Origin: Anthonomus grandis grandis
Lineage: Eukaryota; Arthropoda; Insecta; Coleoptera; Curculionidae
Reading direction: 5' to 3'
Assembly: GCF_022605725.1 (NCBI RefSeq)
Contig: NC_065548.1
Location: 41,595,131 to 41,659,130, forward strand
DNA length: 64,000 bases
Shown piece after piece: positions 34,575-46,520 of this stretch (within the stretch, counting starts at the first letter, position 1; each line of letters starts with the position of its first letter). The position numbers were made by a program, and so were the translations under genes. Below the pieces are notes generated by a model. The model was not told where the DNA came from, made no database searches, and was given only the letters and a program-made list of their open reading frames with translations.

Positions 34575-34629
<55 letters not shown>
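31053..34629 (+). pseudogene. Near full-length Jockey-like LINE with (TTA)n tail, decayed
   Basis: The plus strand carries a putative ORF1 from ATG 31053 (MAGLYDHGLTSNPRQYPETA; LLRTLVRELQDKNPLLVKN, broken at 31219). It is followed by an ORF2 endonuclease: LLNYNVQSLNNKVLEVQVLL and SPDILTITEHWQKN (31995-32095), then GGTAIFYKDD (about 32170). The RT starts near MSKIFERVIYQII (33298) and continues as KHQYGFVPK, LSKAFDTVDHSFLLDILGRY (about 33490-33550), a GPVLFL-like block (33690) and a post-RT region up to about 34140. The element ends in a run of TTA repeats (34578-34629), the usual tail of such elements. Many stops and frameshifts are present. At about 3.6 kb it is nearer complete than the other LINE copies here. 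Confidence 0.85.
34576..34629. repeat. (TTA)n repeat, LINE 3' tail
   Basis: About 17 TTA units directly follow the LINE 3' UTR. In this setting they are the reverse-transcription tail rather than an independent microsatellite. Confidence 0.85.
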
Positions 34630-34630
<1 letters not shown>

Positions 34631-35469
34631 AAACTAATTTTAATAAACTTCTTCAAAAATGTATTTATCTTTTTCTTATCTAAATGTATTTACCTTGTCA
34701 AATGCAAGGATTAGCTTTACAAAAAATTGCTTCGATGTTTTAAAATTAAGTTTACAGAATATATAGTTCTAAAAACAAATGTTGAATTTGTCAATCAATC
34801 AATGTTTTTCACGTTCATCGAAACTTTATTCGGTTAAAGAGAGGCTGGAGTGCTTCTTTACATAAATATTTGATTTGTAATTTTAAACTAATCTTTTTTT
34901 TTCAAGTTTGTTAACTACGAACAAATTTTGAGTAAAACGCATCAACAATAACAGTAAACAAAAAACGGTAAAAATTTTAACGGCATTCACCCAGAGTATC
35001 AGAAAAAGTATGTAATGACATTCTTATTTCTTTGAACTTTTTGAAGTTTTACTATCACTTTTATTATGCAACTTTTATATAGCTCATTTTTGGTACCTTT
35101 TTTACGACTCCTAGCAGTTAAAATAAATGACTTAACTTTGGAAATACCTTGTATATATATTACTTTACGAAAAAAATTCTAGGAAAGAATTACTATTAGT
35201 ATTTTAAATCTTTTAATTAATTTTAATTGTTATTAAGAATAATTATTGCATTACAAAGTTTAGACCCTACAAATTGTCAACACTTTAATTAATTCATAAT
35301 TAAATAATTTATTGACTATGTAACTATTATGATCTATTAAAATTTGTTTTTACTTATATTGGAGGTAGCTCTAAGTAAATTATATTAAGTCTGTTTAAAT
35401 AAATGCTATTGCTTTGGATCTATAATGTGGACAGCGTAGCATGAATATCAGTTCACTTATGACTTAGTA
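34630..35469. other. AT-rich spacer
   Basis: No gene was recognised. The phrase 'tatcagaaaaagta' near 34998 recurs near 37115, a hint of a dispersed repeat. Confidence 0.35.
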
Positions 35470-36010
35470 GACGTTATCTAGCCAAAGAAATTCTAACGAA
35501 GGCAACTACACCGCTGATGGGAGATGACTCTGATATTTTCAAAGGATGGATACATCGCGAATTATTGACGTGAGAGCAGGACAATCGCAAAATATACCCA
35601 ATTATCTCGTCTTTCTGGTTGCATATCCAGCATAGGGAGCTTGTGCTTATTAATTTGAACAAATCGTTATTTAATGAAGTACATCTGCTCCTAGACGTAG
35701 TTTCCGTCTGGTCAGCAATAATTCGGCCATGTCACCAATTTTCCCGAATATTTAGGTAGCTTCTTTGATAAGTTGCAGTCATGGGTATCATCCCATAGCT
35801 TTTTAAAAAGCATACAAGAGTGTATTTTAAGGAACTACATCTAATTCTTGCTCTGTTTAGACCTACAAAAGGCTCCGCTCCTAGAGGTTAAGAGCGGCAG
35901 CCTGTTGGGGATAGAACCGGCGATCGACATACCCATCATGTAATTGTATTTCTTGACCCAGCTAATCATATCAAGCTTGAAATTATCAAAGGAAAAATAT
36001 CTAATATAAA
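35470..36010 (-). pseudogene. RNase H-type LINE C-terminal fragment
   Basis: The minus-strand text SIAGSIPNRLPLLTSRSGAF, KIGDMAELLLTRRKLRLGAD, DLFKLI and LCWICNQKDEIIGYIL, with CDCPALTS in an alternate frame (about 35950-35560), fits the end of RNase H LINEs: 'LTGH..L..HLFKL...' then a C..C....ET..HIL..CPAL finger. Stops and frameshifts break it. It resembles the plus-strand fragment at 25.2-25.9 kb in domain but covers a slightly different part. Confidence 0.55.
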
Positions 36011-38333
36011 TTTCAATCAAACATAAAAAATATACTAATTACTTTTATGTTCTTCTAGATCTAATATTTCTTAAGCTTTCATCAAGTGTATAATTAAATC
36101 TTAAAAACAGAAATGCCAAATTTTGTGCTAAAATGCGCTTACCCTTTAATATATATTTTAAACAAAGGAGTAATTAGTCGATAGACCTTAACAATTTCCA
36201 ATATAGAATACTGTATAGCTTGGAATATCATTTTGCACAACTTCTAATGGTTTAAAGTTGCTTTTTTATAATGCAGAAAGAGAGGAGACAGTGGTCATGT
36301 ATAAATTTTGTATTAGGTTTCGGATTTTGTCGTATGCTTTTCTCATTTTAAAGGTTGTTTAACTATAATACAAAGATACTGATTTTTTATAATTCATGAA
36401 TTACTTTCTTTTTTTTAAAGAAGGTTAAGAATTATAGAGGAGGTTACATAAATAGCTTTTTCGGTACTTATTATCAGTTTTATACGTTTCAAGTTGCGTG
36501 GTTTCTCTCTCTTACAAACATTTCTTAGCATTTAATGTTTCATCTGTTTAATCAATTATTAAATTCAAAATTATCTGAGTTTTTAGTTTATTATTTAATG
36601 TGTGTTATTGTGTAATCTTGGAATTTTCATTACCTGGGACTCAAGTTTAAACATGATAGTAGAGTAATCTGTTGTATATGTGAATTTTTTTTTATCAGGA
36701 GGATCATGTAACAGCTGAAGGTAATATTCGTATTAAATTTGAATTAAAATTTTATAAAAGCCAATTTTTTTTTAAACGCTAATCATTTAGTTAAACAGAG
36801 TGTTTTGTTTTAATATTGCAACAAATTGCAAGGGCGTATTGCTTGGACGAAATGAAGTAAAAGAGTGCTTATGAACATATGTCTTAAAGATCTCAGACTT
36901 TACACTACTAGATAATTTTTCGTCCCAATGCATGGTTTTCGCATAAAAAATAAAAACCATTATTGTGGATAGTCATAACGCCTAAACCTGATTGTGTTAA
37001 TCAAGTATTACTTTTATAACTCTATTTTGAGCATTCTTTAGAAAGTTTTTCTGGTAAAACTTTTTAATACGTGCCTTAAATAAATGTATGATATGAATAC
37101 ATGTATCAAATGTATCAGAAAAAGTAAGTTAAATTCTTTGAAATTTACCACCCTGTAGTCTAAAATCTAAGACGTTTAGGACATATTTTTATAAAAACGT
37201 GTTATTTACAGCGTGTTTTTTTTAAACACGCTGTATAAAAAAACAACTGTTTAAAAGAAACACGCTGTATATCTAATGATTTTATTACGATTGTAGTTGT
37301 GCTTAGGGTTAAGTTATATTAAATAAAAATAAATAAATTTGCTAGATATAAAACTGTTCACAGCGCACATTATTATTCATACTGCCCTCTTTTATAATAG
37401 TATAAATCTCTTAAATATTAGTATTAAAAAAGAATGTCGCAAAACGCAGCACCCATATATATGTTCTTTTATGAGTTAATCAAACTAATAGAAAATATTC
37501 TCCTTGAATCTCCTGATGAACTGGTGCATGAATTGTCTTAGTGCCACGCATATTTCATTTAAAAATAATTTATCGTCTTACCGTCTTAATCTACTTGCAT
37601 TTTAATAAACTCAGAAATAATGTTTACGATGATTCTTCTTTAGAACATGATATTTAAAACAAACAAAGCTCATCACAGAATCAAAATAACTCTCTTTCCT
37701 TGAGTCAAACTCAAATATTAATTAAATATACTTAGTCTAATTCTGTCTTAGATAGCGATTATAAAAATAATAGTAAATTTATAAATTTTTCTAAAATATT
37801 ATTTTGCTAGGTCCGCTTATTAACAAGGATTTTCGCGAAAATTATCAGTAGTGCCGAAGGAATTATCGATTTCGGTGTCTGGTTTATCGAAGATGTCAAA
37901 AATTATTATTTCAGGTTCAGTGAATTTTTCTATAAAACTTAGCGAGAAAACTTTTTCGAATGAGTATCGAAGCAATCTTATTTAGCAGGATCAGTGGTGA
38001 TCAAATAAAAATTTATAATTTACATGGCCGTATTTTTCTAACTTGAATTTAGCAAATCCTAATTTTAAGAAACCTGGTAAAATTATTATTTTATTAAATA
38101 TACTCAATATATTTACTCAAATTTAAAAAAATAGTAGTTTAGAAGGCGAGGACTATCATATTAAATATATTTGGTTGGGTCATCATATGTCAATGCATAA
38201 ACTAAGCCTAGTAACATAAACTTTCCTTTTAGTGCTGCTTATTTTAATTCAGAAAATTTACTTTAAAACTTTTTTGTGAACTTAAAGAATTACGTTATAT
38301 CACTTCTTAGTAAGCCTTCGATATTATTTCGTC
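36011..38333. other. Long AT-rich interval
   Basis: No coding region was recognised. At 37207-37270 the word tacagcgtgttt occurs once forward and twice inverted (aaacacgctgta), suggesting a MITE remnant. A caccctgta-type MITE end appears near 37151. Confidence 0.4.
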
Positions 38334-38860
38334 CTAACTTATAGTGGTAGCTTTGGCTAGCCTATGTATGTTCTCATCATTTACAGGGTATTTGGTATAC
38401 GCAGTTCTTGGTATCAAGTATGCTTTAGGGCTTGGTCCTTGATTAACTAAACCTCGTATTATTGAAGAGTTCAATTTTCTGGTAAATCTTTTGATTTTTA
38501 GAAATGTTTCCTTGATGTCCGGAATCATTAAAGATTTGATAGGATTCTTCAGTTGTTGTGGCTCTTTCCTTGTTATCTCTGCTGTTTTGATAATTGCTGT
38601 ATTTATTAGTTTTCTTGGATACCTGTTCTGCTTGTCTTTGGTGATGTTTTCTAATTCCCTGTTGAGGTCCACATTGTTGTTGTTTATTTTGGCTCTCCTC
38701 CTATAGAGGCTTTTAATAATTCTCACCTGTGTTGAACCAGAATGAATAAAGTTGTGGTATAAGTATTGTCCTGTGTATCTTGATGTGCAATAGACAGTTG
38801 TAAACTATCATTAAGTAGAAATTGATGCTTAGCTTACTCAATAGTTCTATTGATGACTGG
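38334..38860 (-). pseudogene. Penelope-like reverse transcriptase, C-terminal part
   Basis: The minus-strand frame reads RYTGQYLYHNFIHSGSTQ then VRIIKSLYRRRAKI (about 38775-38680), DLNRELENITKDKQNRYPRK and LINTAI. This matches the thumb region of Penelope-like RTs (YRKPT.T..YL...S.HP...K....SL..RA......N..L..E...I...L..N.YP...I). There is no YVDD box upstream and no clear GIY-YIG downstream, so it is a fragment. It sits next to a small hammerhead-like insertion, but the link between them is not proven. Confidence 0.65.
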
Positions 38861-38907
38861 GCTTCAGGAGCATTAATGAGTTTTATATAGAAAAACGGTG
38901 TAGCAAT

Positions 38908-38924
38908 ATACAATATTCTAGATT
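38908..38924. repeat. 17-bp direct repeat, left copy
   Basis: atacaatattctagatt occurs here and again at 39063-39079, flanking a 138-bp insertion. It is a likely target site duplication. Confidence 0.75.
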
Positions 38925-39062
38925 GCGGAGGGTTGTTGGGTGGGGTCAGAAATAAAACAGAAACCTGTTTACCTAAATGTCGACGTTTCGACTCATATTA
39001 AGTCATCAACCTTCAACCCTCCGCAATATTGAAGATATTGGGTCACAAACACGAAACTGAAA
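38925..39062 (-). ncRNA. Hammerhead-like motif in a small insertion (solo Penelope pLTR?)
   Basis: Read on the minus strand, the insertion has TTGATGA (39009-39003), a short hairpin GACTT/GAGTC, and GAAAC (about 38990-38985), the layout of a hammerhead core with C3 changed to U. Outer arms GCGGAGGGTTG and CAACCCTCCGC (about 39024-39014 and 38935-38925) can pair as an 11-bp stem I. Flanking 17-bp direct repeats show that it inserted as a unit. Penelope-like elements are known to carry type I hammerheads in their pseudo-LTRs, so a solo pLTR or a small non-autonomous relative is plausible. Activity is doubtful given the core change. Confidence 0.45.
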
Positions 39063-39079
39063 ATACAATATTCTAGATT
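39063..39079. repeat. 17-bp direct repeat, right copy
   Basis: This exact copy of the repeat at 38908-38924 closes the 138-bp insertion. Confidence 0.75.
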
Positions 39080-40379
39080 TACTTAAGAATATACCTAAAA
39101 ATTACTTTTATAATAAGCAAATTTATTTTAATAAGGAAAATGTTCAAACTATAAAAGTATTGAGACTTAAATGAAATACAATTTCTGTCAAGTTTACATA
39201 TTATGTTAAACCCTACAATTCACCTTGTACTAAAAATTTATGCTTTCTAATTTGGCGCGTATTTATTTAATTTAAAAATGCCATTGATTGGATTATATTT
39301 ACTGCCTCTTCAGTAATTCTACTTAGGTGTATACGATAGGCATACTTAACATATATTTCTGCTATCTGAACTTTTTTTTTTAATGAATATATGTGCAAAC
39401 AAATAAAAGATGCCCACTTTAATTTTTCACCATTTTACAAACTTGATACTTTAGTAATAGTAAGAAAAAAGTGAAAATTCATTGCCATTTGTCTAATGAT
39501 ATCAATATACTAATATTTTTTCTTGAAAAATTACATACAGTGCTTTCATTTCAAAACGATTCACCCTTAATAAATTTAATTCTCTTTAAAAAAAAAAAAA
39601 AAAAAAATTACGTCAAATTACATATACAGGGGGACGTTTAATTATGCATTTACTGAAGTTCTGTCAATCACCTCCTCACCTCCAGCTAACCTCACTTTAA
39701 TGTGTCAAATGGGAACCCCCATCGTGTGATACATCATAGTAAGCAGCGTAAAATTCTCTATTCAACGGTACCAAAAAAAAATGAAATCGGTAAATGTGTA
39801 AGCAAATATTTAGCGAAAATGTCTAGAAATAATGAATATTTTATTTACGCCAAACTTTGGTATTTTAAATGAATACTTTTAGTGTGCATATATATTAAAA
39901 AAAATATCTTTCAATATATTAAAAAGAGATAAAAGTATTAGCAAGACAATCGTTCCAATCAATTTTTATTCGAAGTGCTGCCCATGGCAAGCCAAGCTCG
40001 CCCCAATCAGGACCACATGAGATGGAAAGTAACTGCTTAGAGAATTTCTCTGTAATAGAAAAAAAATTTCTTTCTATACAGTAAGAGGTCGCGCGCTGGT
40101 AAAATGTCTAATAATATTAATAATAATAATTAACAAAATAATAATTAATATAATAATAATAATAATTATTATTATTGTTATTATTATTATAAGATTGTTT
40201 TCATTCGACTATTTTGGTAAAACCTTTTGAAGTCTGACGATTCGGGATACCATTATTTAAGCAAGTAAGTTATATTTTCAAGCAAAAATACCCTCACATA
40301 ATTCTAAAATTCCAATAATAAAAATATGTATAACTACTTTATGTGTATAAGCATTCACCATGGCACTGCCGGTCAAATG
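39080..40379. other. AT-rich interval with simple repeats and a possible MITE end
   Basis: A 20-nt poly(A) run lies at 39588-39607, and a tacagggggacgtttaatta terminus of the Tc1/mariner MITE type starts near 39625 without a matching right end. AAT/ATT-rich simple sequence spans 40109-40191. No gene was recognised. Confidence 0.45.
40109..40191. repeat. Palindromic AAT/ATT simple repeat
   Basis: AAT/ATA units in the left half change to ATT units in the right half, so the tract is largely self-complementary. Confidence 0.7.
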
Positions 40380-40950
40380 CTTCACTGGTAGTTTTCTGTA
40401 TCATTTTATGCATCTTATAAGGCATGTGCTGTATGCCTTCATTTGATCCGATAGATCTATAGAAGATTTATGTTTATTATAATCAGCCATGACCGCAGAC
40501 TTTTCAGTTTTCTTGTCGCCATGTTTGATTTTAATTATTTGCGAGGTGTGTTTAGTGCTTAGAGTTAGCATATCTCTTTTATTCATCCACTTTTGGATTA
40601 CAACACGCGAATTTAATTCAGCAGCTACTGTTTCCCCTTTTTTTGTTTTTCAGTCTATAACTTCTTTAGGATTAAGTTTGCAATTTGATCGCAAGGTACG
40701 AACCAAATGGGTATTTTTCGCCAGAAGTTTATGACCCAATGTCATACTGGTGTAATAATTATCTGTGTAAATAGTTCGTCCTTCGTTCAACGGACTTTTA
40801 GCTAGTATAAGTACAATATTTTTGGACAACGACTGTTCCTCAACCTTATCTTAACCACAATGAGAATGTCAGCTCTACTGACTAAAGTAAGATCATAATA
40901 ATCATAGAGATGACCGTCTCCGTAACTCGTAACATTTTCTTTATCTGCTA
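40380..40950 (-). pseudogene. piggyBac transposase fragment (different family from the complete copy)
   Basis: The minus-strand text is NEGRTIYTDNYYTSMTLGHKLL (about 40790-40725, second catalytic Asp in YTDNYYT), THLVRTLRSNCKLNPKEVID, RVVIQKWMNKRDMLTLSTKH and SAVMADYNKHKSSIDLSDQM (about 40490-40430, third Asp in SIDLSDQM). These match PGBD4-like piggyBac transposases. A frameshift near 40810 separates an upstream KNIVLILAKSPL segment, and stops occur at about 40650 and 40400. The first-Asp half is missing. Ends and TTAA duplication are not visible. Confidence 0.8.
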
Positions 40951-43900
40951 AAATCTAAGAACTAAGCAAACGATACTATAGAATAAAATTGAAATTTGGC
41001 GCCTTATCGTAGAGTCACCGTAAAAGTTAATTCTACCCCATGACATGGAGAAGTCGCTGTTGTTACTAGTTATCTCTGTTATTATTGCACTTTGGGGATG
41101 TTGCGCTGCTGTAACTGCTTTTTTCCATCCTCCGTTTTTTTTTAACGTTTGATGCCTTGCGGCAACTATATGCTTTTTTGCAAAGCGGACTTGTGTTTTG
41201 CGAGTTTCGTTTCGCTCGTCGGTATATCGGTTATGGTCTCGATGGTAAGCAAAAGTATTTGGACTGATCTTCCTCAACATAAATTAAAGGATTTGGACTG
41301 GTGTAACTTCAAGTTTAGTTGGATTCTACGGTGATTATAATCCTAGTACCTGAATAATAACTGCCTAAAGATGCAAAATCTTTGCAGAAAGGGAGTGGTA
41401 CAAAATCAAACTATTTATACAAATGCATAGCCATGCTTAAATTGAATTTATGAAAAATATTATTGCAGGTTAATTTTGTAACATTAATTGGTGGGCAGCA
41501 TAAGGGAGATGCAGCAGATCTATTTCTAAAATATTTACCAACAATGCTGCTTTTAGTTATAAATGAAAGGGCAAAAAAAGGAGAGAAAAACCCTAAAAGC
41601 GTAAAAGGTTATAAGGCAGTAATTGATAAGTTAAAGTTGCAGAAATTCTCTTCAAGTTTAAGAAATAATTTTTAAAGAAATTAACGGTGATCCATTCAAA
41701 AATAAAAATTAACGGGTATCGGTTTAAGTCTTCTTCACTACAGGTGATCTTGTAATAAGTACACGGTGGCGTTTATGACTAGCCTAATAATTATTGCAAT
41801 AATTTTGCTTAAATTTTTGTTTTAGAAGGATTAATGCTTAACCCAAATATATAAGTTACACGAAAAGATAGTAAGCTTTAAATTATGTAGGATGCGCCAT
41901 GCCCTTGAAAGGCTGAAATGAATACAAATTATGACTATATATATTATTAAAATAAAAGTGATTTTTACAAAATAGATCCCTTTGTATACTTTTTTACCAA
42001 CCCTTTTGAATTCTATGAATATCCTAAAACGTAAATATTATTTGCTGTCCCATAAACATCAACTCATTAACTAAATAGCCAATAAGTCCTGTGTACGTTT
42101 AGAGTAATATCGAAAAGACATCATGTGAACAAACTGGAAATAATCGCATTTGGGCCAGTACTGTTCCAAAAGCACGTCCCATACACTTCATGTGATATAA
42201 CGGGACGTTCCTGAGATTAATTCAATGAAACGTCAAAGGGTCGACCTATGTTGACTGGGTAAAAGTTTCAAATTTAATTTCTAGCCTCTCCTTAAATCCA
42301 TAATTTCAACACAAAAATCCAGCCACAAACCATTTTACATTTTCTTATTTTTGGGTGTTTGGAATTTAAGTACACTTTTTTGGGTTTATATTATTAAAGC
42401 CTTAGTCGCAGATGCTTAGCATATACGGAACAACGGTTTTCCTATAATCGAAAAGTAGTTCTTTTTGTCAATATACACAAATATTATCCTGTTGGAATTG
42501 ATTTATATTATTAACAAATAACAGAGTTTGAATTGTATAATATACCCACCTAGAGTTTTAATAATGCCTACAAACCTTAAATAAAATAAAAGACGTTTCT
42601 ACAGGTAATAAAATATGGGAAGGCATCCATTAAACTGACCTGATAATACGTCATTCTAGTTCACAGTCCTCAGTTAATTTTCCGTGGAACTTTAAATAGG
42701 AACACTTTGATAAAGACGTTACCAGTAACTATGTTAATTTCCCAACCACGCCAAATTGACATGCAAGTAGTTTCCTTTATGATAAAATTATGGCAAAGTT
42801 CTGGTCATAATAACCCTTTATACTGAGTTGTCTTGCATACATTAATTTATATACATATATTATTGATGTCATAATTCCTATAAATTTAATTATAGCAATT
42901 TGAAAAAGTATAATGTACAAAGATATTTACAATAATTTAAAATAAAAGGGTGACCCAATATGTATGGCAACTTAGATATTTGCAATACACTATTAAGATA
43001 TTACAATACTTAAGAATAAAGAGACTAGATATAAAACAAAGCAGATAAAGACTTACTGGAAAAAGTACGTACAAGTACTGAAAATTGGAGACCATAATCT
43101 GTAATAGGAAGAGAGAGAAAAATTAAGATATATCTCGAACTACCTCAAGAATATAAACAATTACTGGCCTTAAGCCTAGCCTGAAGCAGTTATCATTATG
43201 CTGATTGTGGTATCCATTACAGGTCTAGCACAAAGCAACTTTCGAAACTATCCGGAAAAAATAAAATAATACCAAACAATATTATTCTTATTTAGAAATT
43301 AATAATATGGGAGAAATGCAGGATTGTAAGGAAAGTTTTGAATTATTAAATCACAGTAACACTTTCCTCTAAACATCATATCACAAAATAAATTAGGCCC
43401 TATGTTTCGCCATCACGTAGTTATAGTAATTATATTAATAATAAATACTTAGTAATACTTTAATTTTAATTTAATTCTTTAGTTATATTTTATAATTGGG
43501 TATTCAAAAATACGCGTTCCGCTAATAACTTATAAATCAACTTTACATAATTTGCCTTACACCTTTTCCTTTTCCCACCTTTTATATATTTCTGAACATA
43601 CATATCTGTCCTCAAGTTAAATACAAATACACAAGTAGTGGGAAAAAAGAAGAAGAAGGTCATACTAAGCTGTGAACTAAGCTGAGTAGCAGCAATATTT
43701 GGCATTAACCGAAGACCGGATTGATCAAGTGTCGACACTGTTTTTACGCGTGCGTATTTTTTGGTACGTGCTCTACTACTCCCATCCCCAAAATATCTGG
43801 GGTAAATTATTTTAGTTTCTTTCTTTTACGTTTTTGAGTCAGCAGGTAAGAGTATTAGACTAATGGTTACACACGAATAATTTAGTTAATGAGTCAGTGA

Positions 43901-44087
43901 AACCTATAACTTTAGGGAATTATTTCCTCCGGATATTCATATTTCGGCGGAGTTAGCGCACAGTAATTGATTTACCAGAATCCAAATGTAGTAAATATAT
44001 AAAAGGAGAGAAAAAAATGTCATCATGCATCAGAAATGCTGTCAGAAAACTGAAAGTATTCAGCTCATAACATCTACTTACACGTAA
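40951..44087. other. Long AT-rich interval, no assignable gene
   Basis: A short plus-strand frame at 41463-41675 (FVTLIGGQHKGDAADLFLKY, INERAKKGEKNPKSVKGY) looks protein-like and follows an AG, but its family is unknown to me. The minus frame at 41280-40948 carries no known motif. The rest is AT-rich without recognised structure. Confidence 0.35.
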
Positions 44088-44500
44088 TTGGCTAACTCTG
44101 ACTACCTTTATAGACCCAAGCAAATCTGGAGTATTGCACATCATAAACTGACAAGCAAATACAATCTGCTCAATGCATCTATGCCAAATTATAAGTTTAA
44201 TGCACAGCCAGTTTTCGAAGTTAATTGTTTTAGGAAGTATCACAATTTCCCTATTATCGCTCATTGTATGGTAATCAATAACTGGCCTGATATTGTGGTA
44301 CTAAATAAAATTCATAACAAAGTAATTCTAGTTAACGTAGCTTGTCTAAATAATAATTACTTGTTAAATAAACACCAGGAGAAAAAGGCTACATAAGCAA
44401 ACCTTACCATAAAAATCAAACAATTTTGGTATGTGAATAGTGTTAAAGTAATGCCACTAATTTGTTCAGGTCTAATGCCGAAAGCTCGCCACGACAATAT
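44088..44500 (+). pseudogene. LINE fragment ('HHPK' family), ORF2 C-terminal region
   Basis: The plus-strand frame reads YLYRPKQIWSIAHHKLTSKY, FNAQPVFEVNCFRKYHNFPI, NNWPDIVVLNKIHNKVILVN and VACLNNNYLLNKHQEKK. This is the restriction-nuclease-like tail of the same LINE family as at 11.0-12.2 kb (family text: ...PDIV..NK....LIDVAVPN..NL...H..K). The frame is open for about 100 codons and ends just before 44396, with a further decayed stretch to about 44500. Confidence 0.75.
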
Positions 44501-44539
44501 ATATACAATAAATATATAAATATATATATATATATATAC
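44497..44539. repeat. (TA)n microsatellite
   Basis: TA dinucleotides with few interruptions, between two LINE fragments. Confidence 0.85.
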
Positions 44540-44714
44540 AATAATGTATAAACAACAATTCTTAATACGTGCCTCAGTCAGACAATTTCTTTCAGTTTAA
44601 TAATTCAACCAAATCCCTTTGATACTTGTATGCGAAAAAGTTAAATTTTATTTAGCGTTTGCTATGATAGTTTATCAGTCGATAATAATAATAATAATAA
44701 TACTATTATAATCC

Positions 44715-45290
44715 ACAACCCAAATCCTCAGAAAGTTAATTGGAAATGCAGATAACGTAAACTAGTTTAGGAATCATGAAGAAAACGCTTATTGATGTAA
44801 CTATACCTAATAATAATAATGTAAGAGCTAAACATAATGAAAAGATTGTTAAGTACTAGGATCTACGTAACCAGATAGGGAGACAATGGAAAATGACAGT
44901 CCTGCGGACAGCTCCAATTATTTTGTCAATAACAGGAGTAAAACCAAAGAGCCTGAGAGGCCGAAACATAAAACTGCTCAACCTTACGGAAAGCATCTAT
45001 AACCTAATGCAGAAGTCGGCACTATTATCAACAACTCAAATCGTCAGAAAGTTAATTGGAAATGCAGAAAACGTCAACTAGTTTAACAATCATGTAATTT
45101 TAATTTTAGTTTAAGCGTATTATTTGTAAATAAAGTTAAAAAACAGAGTTCGAAAACATGGAAAGGACGCCAACAGAACTTCATTCTTCTGATATCTGAG
45201 ATATCTGAGATAAGTGAATGGTCCCCCTTCTCCAGGGGGAAGTGCGATTGCCATTTGGCATGAAATCTGTATAATAATATTAACAATAAT
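44715..45290 (+). pseudogene. LINE ('HHPK' family) C-terminus, 3' UTR and duplicated end
   Basis: The plus-strand text is EKTLIDVTIPNNNNVRAKHN (about 44775-44840), then ILSITGVKPKSL and MQKSALLSTTQIVRKLIGNA (44893-45081), the conserved end of ORF2. The 3' UTR (gataagtgaatggtccccct, then tttggcatgaaatct, to about 45275) matches the copy at 12.1 kb and ends in an AAT-rich tail. The segment 44716-44770 repeats the last codons of the same ORF (...SES...LEMQIT..TSLGI) just before the next copy begins, so two copies are joined end to end. Confidence 0.75.
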
Positions 45291-45729
45291 AATAATCGTA
45301 AAAATAATATAACCAAGGAATACAATGTAACAAGGGTAGACATGGAAGTCAAACATTGGAGTTTACAGACATGAGAAGAGGTTATCATCCATGGCCCACT
45401 AAGAGCTACCAGAAAAACATATATGGTTATACATAATTAGATATAGGCTTATATGTACACATTTATATTATATTTCAAGTATGCTCCGGAACCAATACTT
45501 GAAAATACTAAGTAGAAATTGCATCGGACCAGACCGTATTTGATCAAAAACAATAAGGGACTGCGATTACATCAATACATCAACAAACTAATTAAAAGTT
45601 TAGTACTGTACGTCACTCATCGTCCAAAAGTTCATTAAAAACTGTGATATTTTAGTTCCTGATTCAATGATCTAATCTACTTTATATGTGAACTGCTTAG
45701 CATTAGACTTATTATTATTTAAGTTATTA

Positions 45730-46520
45730 TATTAAGATGTCGGAATAAAAATAAAAATTGAATAAATACCTTTAATAAGAAGAGGGTCCCCCACAAAGCA
45801 TGTATCTATGATATCTTGGATAAGTGCATATCCTCACCACTTCAGGTATTCATATGTAACATCACTTTTCCCTTTAAGCTTAACCCTACTAAAGAGAGAA
45901 ATAAGCGGTAAAATCACCAGGATAAGGATAACTACATGCTACAAATTAATAACTTTAAGGTAGTGACAAAAACCAATCATAAAGTAGCCGAACAAATAGC
46001 AATAGTGAACAATTCCAGCAATGACATCAAAATAGGATTTGGACTTGTTAAGAATATAAAAGCATCATTTATCAAAAGAGCAAAATACCAGATGGACCTA
46101 AGTAATACTACAACGATTAAGTCCCTGTACTAAACAGATGTCTACGTCTAAGTATCGGCCTAGTCTTACACAAAGTCATGAAGACCAAAATAAAAAATAT
46201 ATATATTTTCGAAGAATAAGAGACATCTTGCAAATAAAACTTAATGCCATCATATAATGGTAAGTCATTGGTAGTACTATCATATTGTTAAAATAATCAA
46301 ATAGACATGACTCAAATATAAAAACTAGACTTACAAACAAGAAAATCACTCACCATGTATGGTGAGTGATTTTGTATGGTCACCCGAGAGCCGACATAGA
46401 CTGGCTTTGTTTACACCAAAAAGAAGGCAGCCAAGGCCTTATAAGTATTAAAAATGCTCATAGTATTGCCAAGCAAAAACTCAACAAATACCTACAGTTT
46501 AAAAAACCATGACAGGTATT
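45730..46520 (+). pseudogene. LINE ('HHPK' family) RT-region fragment
   Basis: The plus-strand frame at 45936-46133 has NSSNDIKIGFGLVKNIKASFI and KRAKYQM, matching the RT palm end of this family (SNDI.M.FGLDKC..L..KRGK). Further 3', a frame with RRIRDILQIKLNAI (about 46215-46260) and HPRADIDWLCLHQKEGSQGL followed by ISIKNAHSIAKQKLNKYL (about 46380-46495) matches its post-RT block. The AT-rich piece 45730-45880 before it partly resembles the family 3' UTR. Stops are present. Confidence 0.65.

Noticed and set aside
35880..35940. tRNA-like or SINE promoter (ggttctatcccc on the minus strand resembles a B box)
   Set aside because: No A box or cloverleaf could be drawn, and the same strand reads as the tail of an RNase H LINE.
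41463..41675. Possible host exon (71 codons after a tattgcag acceptor-like site)
   Set aside because: No family recognised, no donor site or neighbouring exon found; not enough for a gene call.
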